Below, one piece after another: positions 50,563 through 61,700 of a stretch of 64,000 nucleotides of DNA (position 1 is the first letter of the stretch; every line of letters starts with the position of its first letter). Source of the stretch: Lethocerus indicus. Lineage: Eukaryota > Arthropoda > Insecta > Hemiptera > Belostomatidae. The notes beneath the pieces were generated by a model. It did not search any database. It saw only the letters and a list, made by a program, of their open reading frames with translations, and was not told the origin of the DNA. The translations under genes were made by a program, and so were the position numbers. The stretch spans positions 21,656,365 to 21,720,364 of the forward strand of contig JACDQD010000007.1 of the NCBI GenBank assembly GCA_019843655.1, read 5' to 3'.

Positions 50563-51768
50563 GTATGTATTATTAAGATTCTACCGTTTTTTTGCTCAGA
50601 TCTGCATAATAAGTAGCGAGTGTAACTACACCCCTTCTATGGTTTGAGGAGTTCACGCCCCACTAATTTTTTTACATACACGGTACCTTCGTAACAGGTT
50701 GTTCGTCGCATAAGTAATTAATCGACCCTCGTTTTCAATCTTCTGCAGTTTCTACAGTTGGTACGTAATATTTACTTAAGTTTTGTGCAAATATCCCAGT
50801 TTTTTTAACCCACTTCCCAGCTGCTGATAAACTTTCACTTTGTGCCCTTATTTCTACTACCCATAATTTAATAATGGTTTCTTAATTTTTAAATTAAGGT
50901 TTTAAAACTTTTGGGCAAATTACTTGGAAGTAATATACTTCACATCTTATCTACCAACAATTTCTTGGAAAATTATTATTAATGTATTATTTTAGTTTTA
51001 TATCTAGTCTTCTTCCAGTACTCATAATTATTAGTATAATAACAGTCTAAGTTTTAATAATGCCTGTTTCATATTAAATTAATCACATCATGAATGTGAT
51101 AATTGCCATTACTTAATAAATTGTAATCTTCAATTAAATGATTTATACTTACATTATATAAATAGTAAGCATACATTTTTTATTAAGAAACTAGAAAGAA
51201 TCATTGAATAATGTTTTATGATTAAATTTATCGTGTATATAATTTCAATTTTTTACAAGTAATTTATTGTTGAATTATATTATTATGATTGATTCATTTA
51301 TACATTTTGTTAGAGTTTGCAATTTAATAAACATTTGTTATAAATCATCTTTATTTTGTCAATTTTCAATCTATGCAATCATAATATAATTTCATGAACT
51401 AATAAAAATGTAAGAGTGCTTACCGTAATTAGTAATTTGTATATTTCCAATAGTTATTAGTTGATACATACAAAATATTTTACCATTCCCATTCAATTTA
51501 TTTAATATTTCATTTAATAGTACAAAAATTGTAAAATGATTCATAAATTTTAATTTCTTCCAACATTGTTTTCCTTTCTCATAGTTTCCTGAGAAGCTTT
51601 CTCTCTCATATATATTTCTTAATCATTTTGTTTGAAATTGTTACTTAGAGGTAAAGCATAACTCCATTAGTTACATGACGTAGTATACCAATACCCCTTG
51701 TACTTTTAATTGCACATACCATTCTGCTCAGTTTATGTTAGTTTTTTTAATCTAGCCACTTATTTCAG
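50563..51768 (+). other. 5' UTR intron of the zinc-finger gene
   Basis: AT-rich interval with GTATGT and TTTCAG ends. CpG falls off after about 50.74 kb. Nothing else seen. Confidence 0.5.
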
Positions 51769-51793
51769 GCATAGCTGTCAACTGGGTTAAATT

Positions 51794-53314
51794 ATGGAAA
51801 GTCTCAACGATTCCGCCGACATTTTTGCCAATAGCAGTGCTGAAACGGTAACAGAAAATTCCGCTTACCTTAATGAAAAGGAAGACAAGCCCTACAGAAA
51901 TGGATCTGTACTTAAGGATAGGAGCAATGAATTAAATAACTACGTATACAATAAGGGTTCCAATCGAGACTACGATAAGAATGAGGAATTGGACAGTTAT
52001 CTACGGAGTAAGGAAAAAACTGGAGATATATGGGGGATGGGTAGGCTAAGGAGTCCTCTGTGCACATCATCACCCCTAATGTCTTCTGACTGGGAGGACA
52101 GCAGCTTGTTGTCGGAGAGGCTGGTGAGTGAGGTATGCCAGCCGCCGGTAAGGCTCTATTGCCCATTCTGTCCACTCGACTACGGTTTTGAGTTTCTGCT
52201 CAAAGATCATGTGCGCGGAGTCCACTCAGCCCAGGTGAAGGCAGTGGCCACTGCTGCCCCAGGAGCCGCAATCTTCTTCCCCTGTCCTTTCTGCCATGCC
52301 AAGTTTTACCTCAGGGAACTTTTGCCCAAGCACATTTCAAAAAAACACGCCGCGAATTTGGCAGACATCTGCTGTACAAGAAACACAGGTGATCCCGACC
52401 ATCTGGAGTGCACCTTCTGCAGCCACAGGGTGCTTGAAAAGCACCGAAAATTACTAGCCGTACACATAGAGAAGAAACACTACGCGGCCTATGAGGCCAA
52501 GATCTACAGGGATTACTGTTCTGAGGGGGGTGCACCTAACGAGGGTGAGCTGGCCTCCTGGTGCCTGGACGGGAGGCTCACAATCACCACACAGGTCCAC
52601 CCGGGGGGCACAGCCTCCCCCAGGCATCTCCTCATTAGGCCCATCCTAAAGACTCCGACATCGAAACATTCCTGCGCCTCGGATCAGCCCAGCCCTGTCT
52701 TCTCGGAAGGAGACCCAGATGCCACCCAGAATTCAGATGTCAATGCACGGAGGAGGCTTAGATTCGATCTTCCGGACTCCCCCCCTGAGGGATCCAAACT
52801 CAAATCCGCATTTGGTAAAAAGAAAACTTCCGGCGGTAAGTGGAAATTTCTTTCTAGAGCCAAGGGCAAAGAAAACAACAGTCCTAAAAAGAAAAAGCAA
52901 TTCGAGTGTGGATTCTGTCAGAAGGGGTTTGATAAAAAGAGTGAGCTATCCGAGCATGGCCGCGATTGTCAATCAAAACGGGCGTCCCCATTGAAGCCGA
53001 GAGCTGGGAAGGGCAAAGAAAACAGGAGCCCAAAAAAGCAAGCACCTTCAGGAATTGATGAGGCTGAGGAAGGACCGGTGGTGAAGTTCAAGTGTGGACT
53101 CTGCCTGGTGGGCTTCCACAGTAATTTGGAATTAGTCGAGCACACTGTACACTGCAACAAATCGAGTATGCTCAACTTACGTGCAAGATATAGGTGCGCG
53201 CAGTGCCATGCAAAGTTCTACAGGAACAGCTTCCTAGTACGCCATTCGGCAAGGCACCATTCACGAAGGGCCACACCACTATGCCTCAAGGCAAAAAGGC
53301 TTTCCATTAATTAA
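51794..53314 (+). CDS. Six-zinc-finger nuclear protein with duplicated KEN/SPKK module, 506 residues
   Basis: One coding exon; the ATG is 25 bases after a good acceptor, and TAA is at 53312-53314. Residues 1-110 are polar and acidic. Fingers: C123/C126/H139/H144, C164/C167/H180/H185, C206/C209/H224/H229 (all C2H2), C372/C375/H388/C392 and C434/C437/H450/C454 (both C2HC), and C468/C471/H484/H489 (C2H2). The linker (about 260-350) is Ser/Pro-rich with ILKTP and DLPDSPP. Two near-copies of GKEN-x-SPKK (358-365 and 407-414) precede the two C2HC fingers, so this half looks internally duplicated. KEN is a known anaphase-promoting-complex degron motif and SPKK resembles Cdk and minor-groove DNA-binding sites. 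A nuclear, nucleic-acid-binding role is inferred. I do not recognise an orthologue. The lack of coding introns could reflect retrotransposition or lineage-specific origin. Confidence 0.85.
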   Translation: MESLNDSADIFANSSAETVTENSAYLNEKEDKPYRNGSVLKDRSNELNNYVYNKGSNRDYDKNEELDSYLRSKEKTGDIWGMGRLRSPLCTSSPLMSSDWEDSSLLSERLVSEVCQPPVRLYCPFCPLDYGFEFLLKDHVRGVHSAQVKAVATAAPGAAIFFPCPFCHAKFYLRELLPKHISKKHAANLADICCTRNTGDPDHLECTFCSHRVLEKHRKLLAVHIEKKHYAAYEAKIYRDYCSEGGAPNEGELASWCLDGRLTITTQVHPGGTASPRHLLIRPILKTPTSKHSCASDQPSPVFSEGDPDATQNSDVNARRRLRFDLPDSPPEGSKLKSAFGKKKTSGGKWKFLSRAKGKENNSPKKKKQFECGFCQKGFDKKSELSEHGRDCQSKRASPLKPRAGKGKENRSPKKQAPSGIDEAEEGPVVKFKCGLCLVGFHSNLELVEHTVHCNKSSMLNLRARYRCAQCHAKFYRNSFLVRHSARHHSRRATPLCLKAKRLSIN

Positions 53315-53873
53315 TAAACACCTACCTCTAACTTTTGAATATCAAATGTCCCCATCTTAATGCTGTCATAGATTTAAATTAGCCTAATTCTGAAGTATGA
53401 CTGGATGTGTGGGGGTGATGGACCATCTGTGCTTGATATTTCCAAACTGGAATGAAATGAAAATGTAAATGGAACTTTGTTAGGTATAAGGTATTGATAT
53501 ATGCAATTATTTGTATGTTAAACCATTGTTATTCTTATGAGAAAAGGTGATCAGTGTGCAAGATATCTATGGGGAGGAGAGTGCATATATAGAGGAGGAG
53601 ATATATGCAGGTAATTTTTTGTTATCTAGTTACCATTTGAGATTGTTTTATTTGGATATTAGCCTTGTGAGAAATACCTCAGTACTGGATATGCAAGAGA
53701 ATTGCTTGGTTCTTTCTACAATAATATTTTGTTTGTACATTGTTGGCTACATCTACTTACAATTTTGGTTAATAGGTCTTCATAATGAAATGAGAAGGTA
53801 AATACTTCTCCAGTGTATTTTATTATTTCAATTAACTATGTTAGATTTGATATTATAAAAAAGTAATAGTATC

Positions 53874-53879
53874 AATAAA
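53874..53879 (+). terminator. Possible poly(A) signal of the zinc-finger gene
   Basis: AATAAA about 560 bases past the stop codon. A second copy lies at 54366-54371, so the true end is undecided. Confidence 0.35.
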
Positions 53880-56113
53880 AGTAATGATTTAGTTATTTTA
53901 ATGCGAAATATTATTAAAGTGTAACTAATTTTTGTATTATGTAACACAAATGTGTAATAAGCATGCATTATTTCATTAGAAATAAGAAATAATAATATCA
54001 AAATCAGTAGTTTTGCATTAAACTACTTTTATTTTATGTGGGATACTGATTATCCAATTATTAGTCTTATTATGGAAAAATTGGACATCAGAGTATGATC
54101 ATGATGACTTGGATCTTATTTCCTTTATGGTCTTGATAACTACTACATGTAGTGTTTCCTTAGATTAATTAAATTTATTAGTATGCACCAACCGTAACTA
54201 TTATACACTTACATTATTTAGATTAATATACTTCTATTATTATTCTTTTAAAATACCTATTGCAACATTAACTGCTTCCTTAACATTATTTTTTTACTAA
54301 CATTTATTTATGTTATGGGATATATAAAACTGTACCAAAGATATGTTTACCTGTGAAATTATATTAATAAATTTTCAAAAATATGGTGTTATTGTTTTAC
54401 TAAAGAAATCACATTCTGGTTTGGAAGGTTGTCCGAAGTTCATCCATCATTCAGGTAAGTGTTAAATTTACACTTAAAAAAGGTAAATTTATGCAATGAG
54501 GTAAATAAAATTTAAAAAATGTGATTGATATATAATGTTTTATTTGTTTATTGTCACTGACTGTATATAAAGCTTTCACAATAAAAACAAATAACACAAA
54601 ACAGGAAAAGAAACTTGGTACTCTCTATTTTTTGGCACTTTTACAACTAGTGAGTGAAAGTTCATGGGGGAGAGGAATATTTAGAAAAATGTATCATCAT
54701 AATCTTTATCCACTTATTAAGTCACCTTTCTTTAAAAAAACAATGGTTATATAATTTGTTCAATTTTCCAAGTATGGTTTCAATAGCTTATTAATATTGT
54801 AGAAATTCTCTTAATAATATTATACAACATTTTCAAGTTTTATTCTCTTACAATTATAAATACAAACTGAAAAAAAATTAGTATGTCTTTTTATATAACC
54901 ACTTGGAAAAATAGACGCAAAAATGCGGGCAGTGCTTGTTCGTTTCTTCTATTTTTTACAATTTTGAAATGGTACAAACTGACAGATATTATGTTTTACA
55001 AATATAACAAATGCGTACAAATATTTTCATACAAATTGTGTACAAGAGGTATCTCTTATTTGTTTTTGTTTTTAATGTAATTTTCATAAAAGAACAGAAA
55101 AATTTTAAAAAGTTTGTTTTTTAGCTTCACATACATCCACATATTCATTCTAGTAAGTTACACTCTTTATCTTTGGCTTAAATAAAATAAACATTTACCA
55201 ATTTCTCTATTAATGCATGGTAGAGAAATTATTTGTTGGCCTATTATCTAATTTTCTTTACTTGTAGTGTTCAAACTATTGCTTCATTATTTTTTAATTA
55301 TTACAGAATGTTGGATCTGCTGTCATATGTTTTATGGGGGATTATTTGAGTATTCTTATGATATTTAAAGACATTATTTGAGTTTGTCAGTTACTCCAAT
55401 ACTTTCTGTCACATTGGTGAAAGAACAACATCTTTTAAACAAAAATGAAATGCTAAGAACTTTCTTCATGAAGAAAAATGTTTAAATGGGTAGCTAGTTT
55501 TGAATATGTAAGTATGTAATGATATGGTATTAAAATATTCATCATTATTCATATTAATTAAGGAGCTTTATATCACATTAAATTGAAATGTTTTTCCGGC
55601 ATTATTATGTCACCTAAAGTGAGGTTTCAAAATAAATACATGTGTGGAACAATGAGAAAAACTAAATTATTTTTTCAAACAAATAGTTTGAACACCCATC
55701 ATGCCTAAAATAAATAGCAGTGAAAACATACACCACTCCTAAATGAATACTATTTTTTCTTTCTTTTAGCTGTTAAAAATATTATTATATTATGCTGGTT
55801 GAACAAAAAAAAGTAGTCACCACCATAATTTAATATTGGGCCATATAACATAATGAAATGAGAGGGATATAGTTTGTATAGGGGAAGAGATCCTGTTAAT
55901 TCGTATTGGATATTTATCAACAACTTCAGATGTAATTTTTATTGTATAATAGTATTAAACCCATAATTACATTTACCAGTTTATCATAAAGGAAAATATG
56001 GATACCTGAATGGTTATGTTTAGAACCATTTTTTATGTTTTATGACCCAATACTTACATTGAATGTTTTGGCTAACTTTTAAATTGTTTGTCTACAATTT
56101 GGTAACAATAAAT

Positions 56114-56116
<3 letters not shown>

Positions 56117-56150
<34 letters not shown>
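56117..56150. repeat. (TA)n microsatellite
   Basis: An uninterrupted TA run of about 34 bases. Confidence 0.95.
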
Positions 56151-56153
<3 letters not shown>

Positions 56154-58099
56154 CAAACATATTCAATATTTATAAAAACATATATCATTTATGAAACTGA
56201 ATTCCTAAAAAATATTGTAGCGCTTTAAATAGTACAAATAAACTATGTAATACCGTGCCAGTTAATTAAACTAAAACAATTACAGATTGATTATATAAAT
56301 TTCAAGTACAATAAGATGATATGTAATTATTATTAATATTTAACTAGGTAATGCATATATTTATTATTTTATTTAATATTCACTAGGGGTAACATAACAA
56401 TTTTTGTTCTTACGCTTGTCATACCCATAGAACTTTTTAACTAAATTGGTTAAAAGTCTTTTTTGTTATAATACACAATAAATGTAATGGATTAATTAAT
56501 TTATATTATTATTTTAAGATAATTTATTAACTAGAACAAAGGTGATTTGAAGGTTTGACTTTAGATGTTGATCACTCTAAAATACTTCTCTTCTATGAAG
56601 TCTACTTTTGTTTGTATTAACAATGTTTAGAATATTATCTGCTTCTGATCAAATACTCCACCTTAATTAAAGCTACATAATTGTAATTGAACAGTACTGT
56701 GTGCTGAGTTCATAGATGTTCAATTTTGTGGATTTAAATTGAATTGCACATGTATCCATTCTGAAAATTGAATGCATAAAATACTTATGCAGAGTATTCA
56801 AACAGTGTTAATATATAACTGTTAATATAGCACATAAAAACCATTAGAGACTGAACAATTTATTTTCCCATTATATTTAGAGAACCTTTAGGAACTAGAG
56901 GGATCAAATTAAGGAATCTATATATACAATTAATTAAAACAAATACTGACAAAAATTTACACAAATTGTACAAATTTACTACAAAATTAATAATATTTAT
57001 ACGTCTGTTTGATTTCGAATACAGAGTATTTTTCATTATTTCTTTTGAGGTTTGGTCACTATGGTAAACACCACCAACACTAGATTTCATTATTTTTAAA
57101 TTAATTTTTTTTTAAATCCAAAAAGATATTTTAAAAATTTATTTATCATGTGTTAATAAAATAATCTTTACTAGTTCCCTTCAGCACACAGTAAAATTTA
57201 ACATTAGTGGTTTTATGATATGAATAGTTTGATCAAATTTAAAGCAGGATGGCTACTTTGGCTATTGAAGTAGCATGAATTCAATGTTTCAACAGAACGG
57301 GAATTTAAGCTTCAATACTCAAAAACAAAATATCAACAATCTGTCGTATTGTTTGTCTTTCATGATGATTGCATAAAACAATAATACATTGTCTCCGCCG
57401 CAATTTGGCTTGGTAATGTGCGTGTAGTTTGACCGAAAATTTGTCGAGTCAACATCTTATAATATAAAATACACAACAATAATAATAATAATAATAGGTT
57501 ATACACTTTACACAATTAAATTACGTTAGGCGGTTGTAATAAAGCGACTAGAATGGGACGAGGGAGCGATTTGACTAAAATGCGGGGCGTTTTGTCCGCA
57601 GCCTGGGTCCATGCAATCTAATATTTTGTCAAAGTACAAACTTTTTAAGTCTTATCTGTCCGACCATTTCGTTAACTTTTTTTTCATCACTTCGGAACAT
57701 CGGACGCTATTCCACAAAGGTTTTATTTCAAAACTGGTGTTCTTTAAATTCGACGCCTATCGCACACGGTAAAAAGAATACACGGTAGAATTATTTTCCC
57801 GAACTTGTTACAAGCACTGGATCTCGTGTAGCGGGTCTCGAAACCAGTGGTGTCATTCACGAATTCACCGAACGACCGGTTCCTAAAATTAACGACATTA
57901 GAAAGTTGTCAACCGCTATCGACAGAGCTTTTAAACTGATGTTATCACCATTTTCATATAATTTGTAGGCGGCTCGAATAAAATTTCAGACAAGCGTATG
58001 TAACTGAATTTGATTCAGTTGATATCGCGCACGATAAAATTGTGTTCGTAACGTATATAAGTGCAGAATGTTTTGTTTTTGGAATGAGACAATTGGCAT

Positions 58100-58110
58100 T
58101 TTATTTTATT
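58100..58110 (-). terminator. Tandem poly(A) signals of the Gly/Ser/His-rich gene
   Basis: Two overlapping AATAAA hexamers on the minus strand, about 375 bases past the distal terminal exon's stop. This is a good candidate for the longest transcript end. Confidence 0.45.
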
Positions 58111-58482
58111 CAGGCCAACCGCTACCAAAATCGTATAATGCACTCTCTTTACATTCGTATATTAAATTATCGTTCTTAGCCCTTGGGCTCATTGAAAGTA
58201 TGTATTGAGGATTTCAACATATTTCGAGAATCAAGTTCGAAGCTCGACAATATGTGCGGTTGGAGGTGTCAGAGGGGGGGGGGGTGCCACAAGGAGTCCC
58301 TTCCCATTCTGGTTGTTCCTCCCTCCGTCTTAACTTGCAAACAACCTCGGGCGAACCTGTGAATGACACGACTGGGGATGAGGGGGGGGGGTCAGGCTCT
58401 AAAATGACGCCGGTGACATAACGGTCGCCGGTTTCGGTGATATAACGATTCGAATATAGTAGCGGCCGATTCAAAGGCAGTA

Positions 58483-58784
58483 TCAAAGCCTGGTGATCTC
58501 CGGTGGCTGGTCCAGGTTGAGGATCCTCCTCTCGGTCTGGCTGGCCTTGTCCCTGTGGTACTGGTTGGGGCGGCGATGGTGTAGTACCTGAGCGGTGGGG
58601 GCGGGAGCGGCAGCGGGGCCGGGTAGACCGAGGAGGAGGATGAGGTGGCCTGGCTGTCGAGGCAGTCGCAGCTGAGGCTCGAGTCCGACAGGCCGCCCCC
58701 GCATCCGATCCCGCCGTGGACGAGAAGGGACTCGGTCGACTTCGTCGGCTGCACGTACTTCGGTGGCCTGCGCGACGACACCAC
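58483..58784 (-). CDS. Alternative terminal exon C, frame interrupted
   Basis: The acceptor is gggttcgcag in phase 0, the same phase as exon B, so the two are interchangeable. It encodes [20 protein letters not shown], a Gly/Ser/Cys-rich stretch, then [19 protein letters not shown]. The protein-like end [19 protein letters not shown], with TGA at 58483-58485, is in another frame; one base appears missing near the C-run at 58563-58574. Alternatively CTCAG|GTACTA (58587/58588) is a donor. Confidence 0.5.
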
Positions 58785-61700
58785 CTGCGAACCCAAAATT
58801 TCCTCAGTCGCTGTCTCAATCGTACATCACATTTCCGAAAACTTCAGCTACAGAGTGTTGGGTACAAAATCTACCGGTATCGCCTCCTAAGGTCTTGTCA
58901 GTGGCGTAAAACGTATAAATATTGCGACTGACTGACAAGGCCGAAGAAGTTATATGGATGTATGTAATGACCGGTGACAGAGCTCCCGTAGAGGGTTACC
59001 AAGGATTGGGTACCTTAAGGCTGGACCGTCTTAATACGCGGTTTCTACTTGACTGAGCGACCTGTAGGTCCTATAGCGAGTACGCGGCGATTACCTTAAT
59101 ATAATAATCAATTCTTGGACATCATCACTCCTGCGATTTCTTGTGCAGCGACCAATCCTTCTATCCATTTCGGACGTCGGACAATAACAAAGTAGAATGG
59201 GACTTATTATGGAGAGAGGCGGAAATCGGTCATGCTGAAGACTGAAAGAGCGAGAAGCGGGAAATCGCGAAAATGATGATGTTCCAGAACTTCGTTGGCC
59301 CACGAACGAGTACCTTGTCGGACTATTTTACGTTTTCATTGAAACGCGTTTTAATTATTTATTAAGACGGCCTGCCCATAGAGACTAGTCGGAATCCGAA
59401 ACTATCGGATAGAATTGGTCGTTAGTCCAGATATGATGTCGCGTACAACCGGAGTCCAATATGAACGTACCCCGGAAAGCCCTTATACTGATTTACAGAG
59501 ATCTAAGAACAGAAGTGAATTAAGGAAACTACACATTTGGGGGATATAGACTCCAACAATACGAAATAATGCTTCCAAAGAACTGCGAGGATTGGTATTT
59601 ACAAATATTTAAAAATCCTTTATCTTCTACAATACCAAACGAGGTATTGTTTATATGACATGAGTCGATAGTGTAATAGACATGCATTAAGTTATCTTAC
59701 CCGACAGAATGTCTATACTCTTATTAAGTATAATGAAAAAAATTCTACATTAGTTACGGAAGGCTTAGTTCTCGTGTTACTCTTCAGTGTAGGCAGGATA
59801 CTGCGGCGACACGGATTAGTCAGTTATAACTGATTACGGAAAACTTTCAAACCGACTCAAAATATAAATACATTATTAAATTCTAATGCGGTGTTCGGTT
59901 AGTGTGAGCTGTTTTTGTGTTATGGCACACGCACAAATGATACAAATACAGGTGTGTTATATGTTCAAAGTACGATACAGTTGGACAATTACGAGTTTTA
60001 TCTATTTAAAATTAGTACAGTATTGTAACATTTATGTAATTCTCTTTGTTGGTTAAATGGGGTAGGTAATATACTATCAAATTCTAAAGTACCGGGTCCT
60101 TTAGAGGTAAATCTCTTTCGAGCAGAGGGCGGCCATCTTCTCTTCGGTGAAGAAGTGGAGGTTGCCCAACGAACAGCTCATGGGCACGCCCTGCAAGTTA
60201 AAACACGTTAAAAGACTAATACATGAATGTCGGCATTATTACATGCCGCAGGTCGACCTCGCTATTAATTTTGAATATAAAACAAATGTTTAATTCTCGA
60301 CCGGACGCCTACAATGAACTCGGGGAGCTAAGTCGTTAAATTGAAAATCCAGTAGAAACTCCAAATATCGAGGAATGGCACGTCCGAACGAAAGTCCAGT
60401 CATTATCGTGTCCCGTATCGGATTTAGCGGAATCCATTGAGAACGGATATAATAGTCCCGAAGAGTTAATAGTCTGAAGCGGAGCCATAATAATCGTTCC
60501 AGACTGAAAAGGAGACGGTCCGACGTACCGCATTGCGTTCCCGATCAGCTCTAGTTTTTAATGAGCGGAACATCGGCGGTATTGAAAATTAGGGAAGGCA
60601 CTTATATTAGTAGTACCTTGGAGGAGGACTGGGACCTGGGATCCCTTTCGGTGTAACCGTAGCCATAGCCGTATCCGCCGAACGCCTTTGTGGTCAGGTT
60701 GTCCCATGATTTGGGCTTGGCCGGCTCGTGGTGGTAGTAGGAGGGACTGGCGGCGGCCGCCTGCGATTTCACCGAATGCTGGCGACTCATCTCGCCCGAT
60801 TCCCAGTAGAGGGTGTCCGTGCTGAGGGACGTGGTGTAGGAGGCGGCGCTGCTGTCGCAGCCGGCCCCGCCTCCGCAGCCTGCCCCCGCCCGCCCCTCCA
60901 CCCCCGCACCCCTGCCCACCGCCGACAGTCGTCGTCCCACTCCTCTCTTGACAACTCGTCATTTCGCTCGAGGTGCAAGAATGCAGACTGCACTGACTAG
61001 CCAGATTCACGTATCTGAAAAATAGTAAATTTACGATCGTTAACGTATTTTAAAAGGGAAATCATTTTTTATATTCGATTTCATTATACGCGATGTTCGG
61101 ACGTACTTCCTGCCGGTGGCTACTGTGTTACTGGAGGCGGAATGTTGCTGGGACGAAGACCCTCCTGCTCCTGGAGTGGCGGCGTTGCCGGAGGACGCTC
61201 CGGCTCCCGGACCGTGGTGATGGGAAGCTCCACCCCCGACACCGGCTGCGCCCCCGCCCCCGCCTCCGTGGTGATGACTGTTGTGGTTGTGATGCGATGA
61301 CGGGTGTCCCGCCGAACTGGACGACATGTACCCGCTTGACGGTTGCACCGCGTTCCTGCAACCCTTGTCTTTCCATTCTCCTAAAAGGACCGCGATATCG
61401 ATTATAATTCGACTGTCGTATCGGGTACTTATACTGACAAAACAATTAATGAATTCCGTTGAAACTATCACTTAAACGCTAACAAAACATTATTATATAA
61501 TAATTCTAGCGTATCTGTTAAGTGCTCCTCAACAATCAATCGATTATATGACAGATGAAATCTCCAATTTGTTGCCTCGCAATAATGTTAGAAGCGGATT
61601 TATGAATTACACTAGGTGAAGGATTGAGAAACACTGGTAGGTAGGAGTGTTAGTTTTGTTAATATTATTACTAGTTAGTGGCAGTACCCCTGGAGCTGTC

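Larger units (their letters stand above)
53315..58099. other. 3' UTR of the zinc-finger gene and AT-rich spacer
   Basis: AT-rich, CpG-poor DNA up to about 57.39 kb, with a (TA)n tract at 56117-56150 and an (AAT)n run at 57478-57496, then CpG-normal DNA. Plus-strand AATAAA signals occur at 53874-53879 and 54366-54371. No ORF with coding character was found. Confidence 0.6.
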
